From Candidatus Planktophila sp. (GTDB taxonomy: Bacteria; Actinomycetota; Actinomycetes; Nanopelagicales; Nanopelagicaceae), in assembly GCA_030832135.1 (NCBI GenBank), contig JAURJS010000042.1:1-5915 (forward strand): a stretch of DNA of 5,915 nt. Direction: 5' to 3'. The notes beneath the pieces are model-generated. The model ran no database searches. It was not told the DNA's origin and saw only the letters and a list, made by a program, of their open reading frames with translations. The translations under genes were made by a program, and so were the position numbers. Shown here piece by piece: positions 1-5,821 of the stretch (position 1 is its first letter; the number at the start of each line of letters is the position of its first letter).

Positions 1-519
1 ATCCTCAGGCGTTGGTGCAAAGTGTGAGACATAGAAAGGTGATTCATTATTGAGTAAGCCCGAGAATGCTTCATCGCGGTTGGCAAGAATCTTCTTAGCA
101 ACAAGTGCATCGGCAAGGTGGGGGCGACCTACCGTTGCACCAGGCGGTGTTGCAGCTTCCACATCTTCTAAAGTGATTTCATATCCAGCTGCCTGGAGAT
201 TCTCAATCATCTTCTTCATCCGAGGTATTCGAGTATCGCGAGAATCCGAGAGAAGTTGCTGGAGCGCCTTATTCTCACCATCAAAGAGAAGTCCCAGCAT
301 ATGAACGCTAATTCCATCTTCGGTCAGACAGGAAACCTCTGCTCCCAGCGCAAGCTTGAGATCTCCATGAACTGCAGCAGATGCCTCCGCCCAACCTGCC
401 GTTGAATCATGATCTGTAACGCCAAGAACGGTGATTCCAGAAGCTGCTGCCTTCTTCACAAGAGCAAGAGGTGAATCGGTTCCATCGCTATATGTTGTGT
501 GGGTATGGAGATCGATCAT
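1..519 (-). CDS. PHP-domain metal-dependent phosphoesterase (RNase AM / TrpH-like), C-terminus cut by window edge
   Basis: Reading the minus strand from the ATG at 519 gives 173 open codons that run off the left edge. The PHP metal-site motifs are all visible: HTHTTYSDGT at residues 5-14 (His5, His7, Asp12), TDHD at 35-38, GAEVS at 59-63 (Glu61), His73 in SVHMLGL, and GRPHLADAL at 131-139 (His134). This arrangement is that of the YciV/TrpH group. Characterised members are RNase AM, a 5'-3' exoribonuclease that trims rRNA 5' ends and short RNAs, and 3',5'-nucleotide bisphosphatases; the protein should be cytosolic. Family members are usually about 280 residues, so roughly 100 residues, including the last metal ligands, lie outside the window. 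Its ATG overlaps the stop of the upstream transporter gene as ATGA (516-519), so it is probably translated by coupling from the same mRNA. The PHP fold is certain; the choice between RNase and small-molecule phosphatase is not. Confidence 0.9.
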   Translation of the reverse strand, partial: MIDLHTHTTYSDGTDSPLALVKKAAASGITVLGVTDHDSTAGWAEASAAVHGDLKLALGAEVSCLTEDGISVHMLGLLFDGENKALQQLLSDSRDTRIPRMKKMIENLQAAGYEITLEDVEAATPPGATVGRPHLADALVAKKILANRDEAFSGLLNNESPFYVSHFAPTPED

Positions 520-1457
520 TTATTCACCTGTGCATTTTCTACTTTTTCAATAGCTTCTTTAGCGGGACGACTACGTAGGACCACAAGTGTGCAACCTGCG
601 AGAATAAGAATTACCCCTGGAATAATCAAACCTGATGGTTGATTGCCAATGAGAAATATCTTGGCGATGATTGCAGCAACCGGCACTTCAAAGAAGACAA
701 TCAATGAGACCACTGCCGGTGATACTCGCTTTAATACCGAGTTAAACATCGAGTGGCCAAGAATTTGAGCTCCACCAATGAGGCCGAGAAGAATCCACCA
801 TTCCCGTGCCGGAAAACCGATCATCTGATATCCACCAATGAGGACTATCGGCAAAGCGGTGAGAGCACAAATTGCATAACAGATAGATGTGTAACTCGTT
901 GTTTCAAGAGTTTCTTGCGCTCTTGATCCCCACATCACATAGAGCGCAGCTAAAGCTGCCGAGATAATTGCTGCGATATCTCCCATAAAGGAGCGACGGT
1001 CGAGTGAGAAGTCGATACCGGAAATCAGGAGGACACCGAGAAAGCTGATTCCCATTCCCAGCCAAGCCCTAGAAGGAATATCGCCACCAGATAATTTAAT
1101 GAAGATACTTGCGAAGATTGGCTGTAGAGCAACGAGTGCTGTTCCAGCTGCAACGCTCGTCATGCGCATCGCCATAAAGAAGCCGATGAAGTGAAGAGCT
1201 AAGACAACGCCAGCTGCGATGGACCACTTCACTCCACGACGGTCTAGCGAATGCTTTATTGCAAAGGGTGCAGTGACGATGGCGCCACCAAGATTTCGCC
1301 AGAAGATCAACGATGGAATAGCCATGGTACTCATGGCGATCAGAGGACCCGATGAGCCAATTCCAAGGATTCCAACCCCTAATCTGACCAGATCAGAACG
1401 AGCCGGCATATCTGTTATCGCGGTATTCACGCGTGATGGGCCGGAAGTGGATGTCAT
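516..1457 (-). CDS. EamA/DMT-superfamily membrane transporter
   Basis: This 313-residue protein is almost entirely hydrophobic, with about ten predicted membrane helices arranged as two EamA repeats (roughly residues 25-150 and 158-296). The length and layout match the drug/metabolite transporter superfamily (RhtA/YdcZ/RarD-like exporters). Recognisable features are FWRNLGGAI at 52-60 after the first helix, AGTALVALQPIFASI at 104-118 in repeat 1, and the equivalent SPAVVSLIVFFEVPVAAI at 246-263 in repeat 2. Such proteins usually export amino acids, other metabolites or drugs across the inner membrane; the substrate cannot be read from sequence. The N-terminal 20 residues and the Lys/Glu-rich C-terminus are polar and probably cytosolic. 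The ATG at 1457 is preferred because a TAGGTT hexamer lies exactly 6 nt upstream, as for a leaderless transcript. It is the first gene of a two-gene unit with the PHP gene. Confidence 0.9.
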   Translation of the reverse strand: MTSTSGPSRVNTAITDMPARSDLVRLGVGILGIGSSGPLIAMSTMAIPSLIFWRNLGGAIVTAPFAIKHSLDRRGVKWSIAAGVVLALHFIGFFMAMRMTSVAAGTALVALQPIFASIFIKLSGGDIPSRAWLGMGISFLGVLLISGIDFSLDRRSFMGDIAAIISAALAALYVMWGSRAQETLETTSYTSICYAICALTALPIVLIGGYQMIGFPAREWWILLGLIGGAQILGHSMFNSVLKRVSPAVVSLIVFFEVPVAAIIAKIFLIGNQPSGLIIPGVILILAGCTLVVLRSRPAKEAIEKVENAQVNK

Positions 1458-1486
1458 GACGCAAACCTAGCCGATACCCTTGCCTC
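1458..1486. promoter_or_regulatory. 29-bp divergent promoter region with two back-to-back -10-like hexamers
   Basis: This is all the DNA between two divergent start codons. On the plus strand TACCCT (1475-1480) is followed by exactly 6 nt and then the ATG at 1487. On the minus strand TAGGTT (1469-1464) is followed by exactly 6 nt and then the ATG at 1457. TANNNT at -12 to -7 with the transcript starting at the A of the ATG is the known signature of leaderless mRNAs in Actinobacteria. The plus-strand gene has no Shine-Dalgarno sequence, which supports this reading. The minus-strand gene has only a weak AGG, itself part of the hexamer. I see no convincing -35 box; any -35 for one gene would fall inside the coding start of the other. 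The hexamers are only 5 bp apart, so two polymerases could not bind together. The transcription starts are inferred. Confidence 0.55.
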
Positions 1487-2788
1487 ATGAGCGGAAATGG
1501 AATGAATCGCGTATTCCTCGCCCGCCTTGCAGGAACGGCTGTCTTCGACCCCAATGGAGATCCAGTCGGCAAGGTGCGTGATGCTGTGGCGACCCTGCGT
1601 TCTAATAATCAGCCACCTCGTATTCTCGGACTTGTCGTTGAAGTTCCACTTCGCCGTCGCGTCTTTGTTCCCATTACACGTGTCACATCGATCGAATCTG
1701 GCGCCGTTGTAATTACTGGGCTCCTTAATATGCGACGATTTGAAACACGCGCTGGAGAAATTCTTGTTCTAGGAGATTTACTCGATCGCTCCATCACAAT
1801 CGTCTCTAGTGGCGAATCAGTTGTTGTTGAAGATATGGGTATGGAGCTCACTCGTAATGGTGATTGGCTCATTACCAAAGTTCACATCATGCGCAAGGGC
1901 AGCGGTCTTCGTCGCAAGGGTGCAACATCGACTGTCGCATGGGATGAGCTCACCGGTTTTTCAAATCAAGAGACAAACCAAGGCGCAACAAATCTTCTTG
2001 CAACTTTGAGCACCTTGCGTGCGGCCGACCTTGCAACTGTTATTCAGGATCTCTCACCCAAGCGTCGCGTCGAAGTAGCACGCGCACTCGACGATGAACG
2101 CCTTGCTGATGTTATTGAAGAGATGGATGAGCAAGAGCGCGTCGAACTTCTCGCTGAACTTGAAGGAGAGCGCGCTGCAGATGTTCTGGAAGAGATGGAT
2201 CCAGATGATGCTGCAGATTTGCTCCGTGAAATCGGTGAAGAACGCGCCCAAGAGTTGATTGAGTTGATGGATCCAGAAGATGCTGAAGATGTGATTCGTC
2301 TGATGACATATGAGGATTACTCTGCCGGCGGAATGATGACCACAGAGCCAATTGTGATGTCAGCTGATTATTCTGTTGCCGATGCTTTAGCGGCAGTCCG
2401 TAAGAGCGAGCTCTCCCCTGCCCTTGCCTCACAGGTCTTTATCTGTCGCCAACCCCTTGAAACTCCTACTGGGCGCTTCATTGGAATGGTCCACTATCAA
2501 CGTTTACTGCGCGAGCCACCTTCAACGCTGCTCGGTTCAATCGTAGATACCAATACCCAGGGAGTTAATCCCGACGCATCGTTGCATGAGGTTGCCTCAT
2601 ACTTGGCTAGTTATAACTTGCTCTCGCTTCCGGTGATTGATGCCAACGAGCGCCTCTTGGGAGCCGTAACGGTCGATGACGTGCTCGATCACTTGTTGCC
2701 TGAGAACTGGCGCCATGATCACCGTGACTCGGCAGCGACAACTGCAGCGCTTGAAAATATTGATACAACATTTGGTGAGGAGGTGTAA
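1487..2788 (+). CDS. Soluble PRC-barrel / MgtE-N / CBS-pair protein (magnesium-transporter-like sensor without channel)
   Basis: This 433-residue protein has four parts. The first is an N-terminal PRC-barrel-like domain (about 7-86, with DPNGDPVGKVRD at 21-32). The second is a PRC-like repeat (about 95-158, with GDLLDRSI and NGDWLITKVHIMRKG). The third is an MgtE_N superhelix (about 168-277) made of four 24-residue repeats. The fourth is a CBS pair (about 284-340 and 346-405), entered through YSAGGMMTTEP at 278-288, the counterpart of the MgtE 'SAG-LMT' junction. No membrane segment is present, so the Mg2+ channel domain of true MgtE is missing. Length and order match the mycobacterial protein Rv1232c as I remember it. 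In MgtE, the N and CBS domains sense cytosolic Mg2+ and CBS domains can bind adenine nucleotides; here that is inference. The ATG at 1487 fits the leaderless promoter; an in-frame ATG at 1502 is the alternative. The gene is tightly coupled to the DUF1003 gene downstream. Confidence 0.88.
   Translation: MSGNGMNRVFLARLAGTAVFDPNGDPVGKVRDAVATLRSNNQPPRILGLVVEVPLRRRVFVPITRVTSIESGAVVITGLLNMRRFETRAGEILVLGDLLDRSITIVSSGESVVVEDMGMELTRNGDWLITKVHIMRKGSGLRRKGATSTVAWDELTGFSNQETNQGATNLLATLSTLRAADLATVIQDLSPKRRVEVARALDDERLADVIEEMDEQERVELLAELEGERAADVLEEMDPDDAADLLREIGEERAQELIELMDPEDAEDVIRLMTYEDYSAGGMMTTEPIVMSADYSVADALAAVRKSELSPALASQVFICRQPLETPTGRFIGMVHYQRLLREPPSTLLGSIVDTNTQGVNPDASLHEVASYLASYNLLSLPVIDANERLLGAVTVDDVLDHLLPENWRHDHRDSAATTAALENIDTTFGEEV
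2030..2317 (+). repeat. Four tandem 72-bp (24-codon) repeats coding the MgtE_N superhelix
   Basis: Residues 182-205, 206-229, 230-253 and 254-277 of the CBS protein form four consecutive 24-residue units. Units 1-3 end in DER, GER and EER, and units 2-4 carry the core EEMDEQE, EEMDPDD or ELMDPED. At the DNA level GATGGAT recurs at 2122, 2194 and 2266, exactly 72 bp apart. The last two copies share GATGGATCCAGA followed by a near-identical GATGCTG. Each unit should form a helix pair of the MgtE_N right-handed superhelix. The periodicity is directly visible; its structural meaning comes from the family. Confidence 0.8.
2777..2783 (+). promoter_or_regulatory. Shine-Dalgarno of the DUF1003 gene, inside the end of the CBS gene
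   Basis: GAGGAGG lies 7 nt before the ATG at 2791 and is an almost perfect anti-16S match. It also encodes the final Glu-Glu-Val of the upstream protein, whose TAA is at 2786-2788, only 2 nt before the start. This fixes the DUF1003 start and ties its translation to the upstream gene. It is the strongest ribosome binding site in the window. Confidence 0.85.
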
Positions 2789-2790
2789 AG

Positions 2791-3285
2791 ATGGCACGTA
2801 ACAATGGGCTCGACACGCCACGCGAGACACGTCGCTCACTTCGCGCAAATTATGATCCAGATTCTTTTGGTCGCCTCTCTGAGCGTTTTGCGCGCTTCTT
2901 AGGCACCGCAAGGTTCCTTGTCTATATGACAATCTTTGTATTTACCTGGGTTATTTGGAATTCCTTCGCACCGGTTGATCTGCGTTGGGATAAGTATCCA
3001 TTTATCTTCCTTACTTTGATTCTCTCACTCCAGGCTTCATATGCAGCACCGTTGATTCTTCTGGCTCAAAATCGCCAAGCAGACCGTGACCGTATTGCGC
3101 TCAATGAGGATCGTGCCCGTGGAGATCGCAATATTGCAGATACTGAATACCTCACCCGCGAATTGGCAAGCCTTCGAATCGCACTCGGTGATGTATCAAC
3201 TCGCGATTATGTTCGAAGCGAACTTCAAGATGTTGCGAAAGAAATTATTGAAGAGCTACGCAAGCCCGAGTCTGACTCCAAGTAG
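2791..3285 (+). CDS. DUF1003 family two-helix membrane protein
   Basis: This 164-residue protein begins with a basic, polar N-terminus (1-40). Two membrane helices follow, at about 41-60 (FLVYMTIFVFTWVIW) and 70-93 (YPFIFLTLILSL...APLILLAQ), joined by a short loop. The charged C-terminal tail (about 94-164), with QNRQADRDRIALNEDRARGD and a likely coiled coil after it, should lie in the cytosol together with the N-terminus. The YPFIFL helix and the QNRQ-RDR-DR pattern are hallmarks of DUF1003, a family without an established biochemical function. As I recall, Mycobacterium carries a comparable membrane protein beside its MgtE-N/CBS homologue (Rv1231c next to Rv1232c). Co-translation with the CBS protein suggests that the two interact at the membrane. 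The last 30 bp overlap the end of the convergent mrp gene. Confidence 0.88.
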   Translation: MARNNGLDTPRETRRSLRANYDPDSFGRLSERFARFLGTARFLVYMTIFVFTWVIWNSFAPVDLRWDKYPFIFLTLILSLQASYAAPLILLAQNRQADRDRIALNEDRARGDRNIADTEYLTRELASLRIALGDVSTRDYVRSELQDVAKEIIEELRKPESDSK

Positions 3286-4374
3286 AGAACTCTGACGAAT
3301 AACTAACTTCTCCACAATCGCATTGATGGCTTGAGCGCTTGCACTATCTGGCGCATTCACAACAACCGGTGCTCCCTGATCTCCGCCTTCGCGTAGATCA
3401 ACATTAAATGGAACCTTGCCCATCAGCGGAACATCTCCGCCAACAAGGGTCGTCAGACGCCGTGAAGTCTCTTCACCGCCGCCGCTTCCAAAGAGAGCCA
3501 TCTCTTCGCCGCAATTCCCACAGGTATTTGCCGACATATTTTCAATAACACCGATAACCCGTTGGTGGATTTGATGTGCAATACGACCTGCCCGCTCTGC
3601 AACCTCTGCTGCGGCAATCTGTGGCGTTGTGATGACGAGAATTTCTGATGTGGGAATTAACTGTCCGAGAGAGATTGCGAGGTCGCCGGTTCCAGGAGGA
3701 AGATCGATATAGAGAATATCTAGATCACCCCAGTAGGCATCGGAGAGCAATTGTTCGAGCACTCGGTGAAGGAGCGGGCCGCGATATGCAATCGCATCTG
3801 AGCGCTCTGGCTTAAACATCTCCATCGATACAACTTTGACGCCGTATGCCTCAAGTGGAATAAACATCTGGTCAATTGCTGTTGGGCGCTGACCAATGAG
3901 TCCCATCAGGCGTGGAATCGAGTGGCCATAGACATCGGCATCGAGGATTCCAACACGAAGACCCTTCTTCGCTGAGGCAACTGCGAGATTGGCGGTAAGC
4001 GATGACTTTCCGACTCCACCTTTGCCAGATGCAACGCCGATGACACGTGTCAGTGAATCTTTCTGGGCGAATGAGATAAATGCTTCACGGCCATTACGAA
4101 GTAGCTTCTTGATATTTGCGCGCTGCTCTTCGTTCATCACACCAAAATCAATAACAACTTTCTTCACTCCATCAACGGCAAGAACAGCTTTCTCAATATC
4201 TGCAGTCAGGCGATCGCGCATAGGACAGCCAGAGATCGTGAGGAGAATTCTTAATTTAACTGTCTCGCCACTCTGATTGATTGACTCAACCATTCCAAGT
4301 TCAGTGATGGAGCGATGAAGCTCGGGATCGTTTACCTTAGAGAGGGCGTCGTGGATTGCGCTGGTATCGCTCAT
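3256..4374 (-). CDS. mrp: Mrp/ApbC/NBP35-family iron-sulfur cluster carrier P-loop ATPase
   Basis: This 372-residue cytosolic protein has an N-terminal MIP18/DUF59 domain (about 5-80, with Cys50 in SGCPMRD) and a ParA/MinD-type ATPase domain (about 108-355). The deviant Walker A motif GKGGVGKS is at 117-124. The switch I-like DADVYGHSIPR is at 145-155 and the switch II-like DLPPGTGD at 224-231. The Cys-X2-Cys motif C285-G-N-C288, in ENMSANTCGNCG, is the site where Mrp dimers hold a bridging [4Fe-4S] cluster. The family binds such clusters and passes them to apo-proteins in an ATP-dependent way. All key residues are intact and the length is normal for the fused DUF59-Mrp form. Its ATG overlaps the tatB stop as ATGA (4371-4374) with no clear Shine-Dalgarno, so translation probably depends on tatB. 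The C-terminus, from about residue 363, is encoded antisense to the end of the DUF1003 gene. Confidence 0.95.
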   Translation of the reverse strand: MSDTSAIHDALSKVNDPELHRSITELGMVESINQSGETVKLRILLTISGCPMRDRLTADIEKAVLAVDGVKKVVIDFGVMNEEQRANIKKLLRNGREAFISFAQKDSLTRVIGVASGKGGVGKSSLTANLAVASAKKGLRVGILDADVYGHSIPRLMGLIGQRPTAIDQMFIPLEAYGVKVVSMEMFKPERSDAIAYRGPLLHRVLEQLLSDAYWGDLDILYIDLPPGTGDLAISLGQLIPTSEILVITTPQIAAAEVAERAGRIAHQIHQRVIGVIENMSANTCGNCGEEMALFGSGGGEETSRRLTTLVGGDVPLMGKVPFNVDLREGGDQGAPVVVNAPDSASAQAINAIVEKLVIRQSSLLGVRLGLA

Positions 4375-4676
4375 AGAAGATCTGGATCGATCTTATTCTC
4401 TGGGCGGATCTTTGGCTTTGGTGTGCCCTCATCGAGGGCGGCATCGATCTGCTTCTTCACAAAGGTCTTAGGGTTGAGATCTGCTGGCTTGAGATCCTCA
4501 AAACCTGGTCCGAGATTCTCCTTCAACTCATTTGTTGCAGTTGTAGCAAGTCCACGAATCTTCTTAACAACCTTCGCCGCCTCTACTGCAAATTGTGGCA
4601 ACTTCTCAGGTCCAACGAGAATCATGGCGATAATCGCGAGACCGATAATCTCGCCAGCGCCGAAGTCGAAGAACAT
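4371..4676 (-). CDS. tatB: Sec-independent (twin-arginine) translocase subunit TatB
   Basis: This 101-residue protein has the TatA/B layout: a short N-terminus FDFGAGE with the conserved Glu9, one membrane helix (about 7-21), the hinge VGPEKLP at 21-27, an amphipathic helix (about 28-57) and a polar tail. TatA and TatB look alike, but DLKPADLNPKTFVKK at 61-75 is the C-terminal signature of actinobacterial TatB, and its place between htrA and mrp agrees with TatB in Mycobacterium. TatB forms the signal-peptide receptor with TatC in the inner membrane for export of folded proteins; tatA and tatC are not in the window. The gene starts 17 bp after the htrA stop. AAGG lies 7 nt before the ATG, but the same bases form a TAAGGT hexamer. 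The stop overlaps the mrp start. Confidence 0.9.
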   Translation of the reverse strand: MFFDFGAGEIIGLAIIAMILVGPEKLPQFAVEAAKVVKKIRGLATTATNELKENLGPGFEDLKPADLNPKTFVKKQIDAALDEGTPKPKIRPENKIDPDLL

Positions 4677-4682
4677 GCCAGA

Positions 4683-4688
4683 ACCTTA
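4683..4688 (-). promoter_or_regulatory. TAAGGT before tatB: Shine-Dalgarno and possible leaderless -10 in one hexamer
   Basis: On the minus strand, TAAGGT (4688 to 4683) is followed by exactly 6 nt and the tatB ATG, the same TANNNT-N6-ATG geometry seen in the divergent promoter region. The AAGG inside it also sits at normal Shine-Dalgarno distance (7 nt). It could serve mRNA read through from htrA, or start a leaderless tatB-mrp transcript. Sequence alone cannot decide which. Confidence 0.35.
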
Positions 4689-4693
4689 TCGCT

Positions 4694-5809
4694 CTACTTG
4701 CCGGCTGTCAGGATAAGAGTTGCCTGATAGCTCTTGCCATCTCGAATATAGATGATGACAACTGAGTCGCCGATATCGCGAGAGCGCACCGCAACAATCA
4801 ACTCCTCCGGACCGGTAATGACGCGGCCAGCAAACTCTGTGATGAGGTCTCCCGGCTTAAGCCCCGCCTTGGCAGCAGGACCTCCTGGCAATATTGAAGT
4901 GCCCTTGCTTGCAATCAGCGCACCATCGCCGGTGGCGCTCATATCTACTGAGATTCCGATAACCGGATAGGTGGCTTTTCCATTCTTGATCAATTGTTCT
5001 GCCGTCTTACGCGCCTGGTTGATTGGAATCGCAAAACCAAGTCCAATAGATCCCGTCTGGCCGCTAAATGATGAACCAAGTGTTGCAATTGCTGAATTGA
5101 CTCCAATCACCGCACCAGTTGAATCAACGAGTGGGCCACCTGAATTTCCTGGATTGATTGCAGCATCTGTCTGGAGCGCATTGATAAATGAATTCTGTTC
5201 GGCAGAGTCACCTGCTGTTACGGCGCGATCTTTAGCGCTGATAATTCCTAAGGTAACAGTTCCTTGTAAACCGAGAGGTGAACCGATTGCGAGCACTGCA
5301 TCGCCAACAGCAACTTTCTCACTATCTCCAAATTGCAGAGCCGGCAATGTTCGATTGGAGACTCGTAGAACCGCCAAATCATATGAAGCATCTCGGCCAA
5401 CGACCGCTGCCTCAAATGAGCGACCGTCTTGAAGTCGAACAGTGATCTTTCCACCACTAGTCACAGCAGATGCAATCACATGGTTATTTGTCAGGATGTA
5501 TCCATCGCTTGAGATAACAAAGCCAGAACCAGTTGCGCCACCATCAGCATCTTTTGCCTCAATAGAGACCACCGATGGAAGTACTCGCTTGGCAATTCCT
5601 GCCACAGAGTTCGCTGGGCGTTCAATTGTTGAATTTGATTGAACTAAGCGAGTTGAAAATCCAAAGAGAGAACCGCTCGATGATGCGCCAAATGCGCCTG
5701 CGATAACTCCCACAACGATGGCAAGTACGATGGCGCTGCGCAGTGGAATTAACTTACCGCTCTGGGATGGCGCGCTCCACCAAGGTCCCTGATTACCGAA
5801 GTTGCTCAT
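4694..5809 (-). CDS. htrA: HtrA/DegP-like membrane-anchored serine protease with one PDZ domain
   Basis: This 371-residue protein has a short cytosolic N-terminus, one membrane helix (about 24-42) and a linker. A trypsin-like protease domain (about 68-265) and a C-terminal PDZ domain (about 278-368, with PVIGISVD and GGPAAKAGLKPGDLI) follow. The catalytic triad is complete: His110 in TNNHV, Asp144 in YDLAVL and Ser223 in GNSGGPL. The protease should act outside the membrane, degrading or refolding damaged envelope proteins. The long N-terminal cytosolic region of mycobacterial HtrA is much reduced here. The ATG at 5809 is supported by AGGA (5820-5823), 10 nt upstream, overlapping the stop of the methyltransferase gene. 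This suggests read-through translation from the upstream gene. The tatB gene follows after 17 bp, so htrA-tatB-mrp probably form one operon. Which HtrA paralogue it corresponds to is uncertain. Confidence 0.93.
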   Translation of the reverse strand: MSNFGNQGPWWSAPSQSGKLIPLRSAIVLAIVVGVIAGAFGASSSGSLFGFSTRLVQSNSTIERPANSVAGIAKRVLPSVVSIEAKDADGGATGSGFVISSDGYILTNNHVIASAVTSGGKITVRLQDGRSFEAAVVGRDASYDLAVLRVSNRTLPALQFGDSEKVAVGDAVLAIGSPLGLQGTVTLGIISAKDRAVTAGDSAEQNSFINALQTDAAINPGNSGGPLVDSTGAVIGVNSAIATLGSSFSGQTGSIGLGFAIPINQARKTAEQLIKNGKATYPVIGISVDMSATGDGALIASKGTSILPGGPAAKAGLKPGDLITEFAGRVITGPEELIVAVRSRDIGDSVVIIYIRDGKSYQATLILTAGK

Positions 5810-5821
5810 GCGACTAGTTTC

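Noticed and set aside
50..304. Plus-strand open frame of 84 codons
   Set aside because: It is opposite the PHP gene, whose minus-strand frame is open to the window edge and carries all the metal-site motifs.
1502..1504. ATG at 1502 as the start of the CBS protein
   Set aside because: It is possible, since purine-rich GGAAATGG lies just before it, but the ATG at 1487 fits the 6-nt spacing from TACCCT and needs no leader. It is kept only as an alternative.
2112..2432. Minus-strand open frame of 106 codons opposite the CBS gene
   Set aside because: It covers the acidic 72-bp repeats; its Gln/His/Leu-rich composition is what the antisense of GAA/GAT/GAG codons gives.
3268..3278. Possible terminator hairpin GAGTCTGACTC between the convergent genes
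   Set aside because: The stem is only 4 bp with a 3-nt loop, there is no T-run on either side, and it sits inside both coding regions.
4315..4716. Plus-strand open frame of 133 codons
   Set aside because: It is antisense to the start of mrp, all of tatB and the end of htrA, all well supported, and its composition looks like reverse translation of them.
4971..5432. Plus-strand open frame of 153 codons
   Set aside because: It lies wholly opposite the htrA protease domain, which has an intact catalytic triad and family motifs; the plus-strand product has no recognisable domain and is a shadow.
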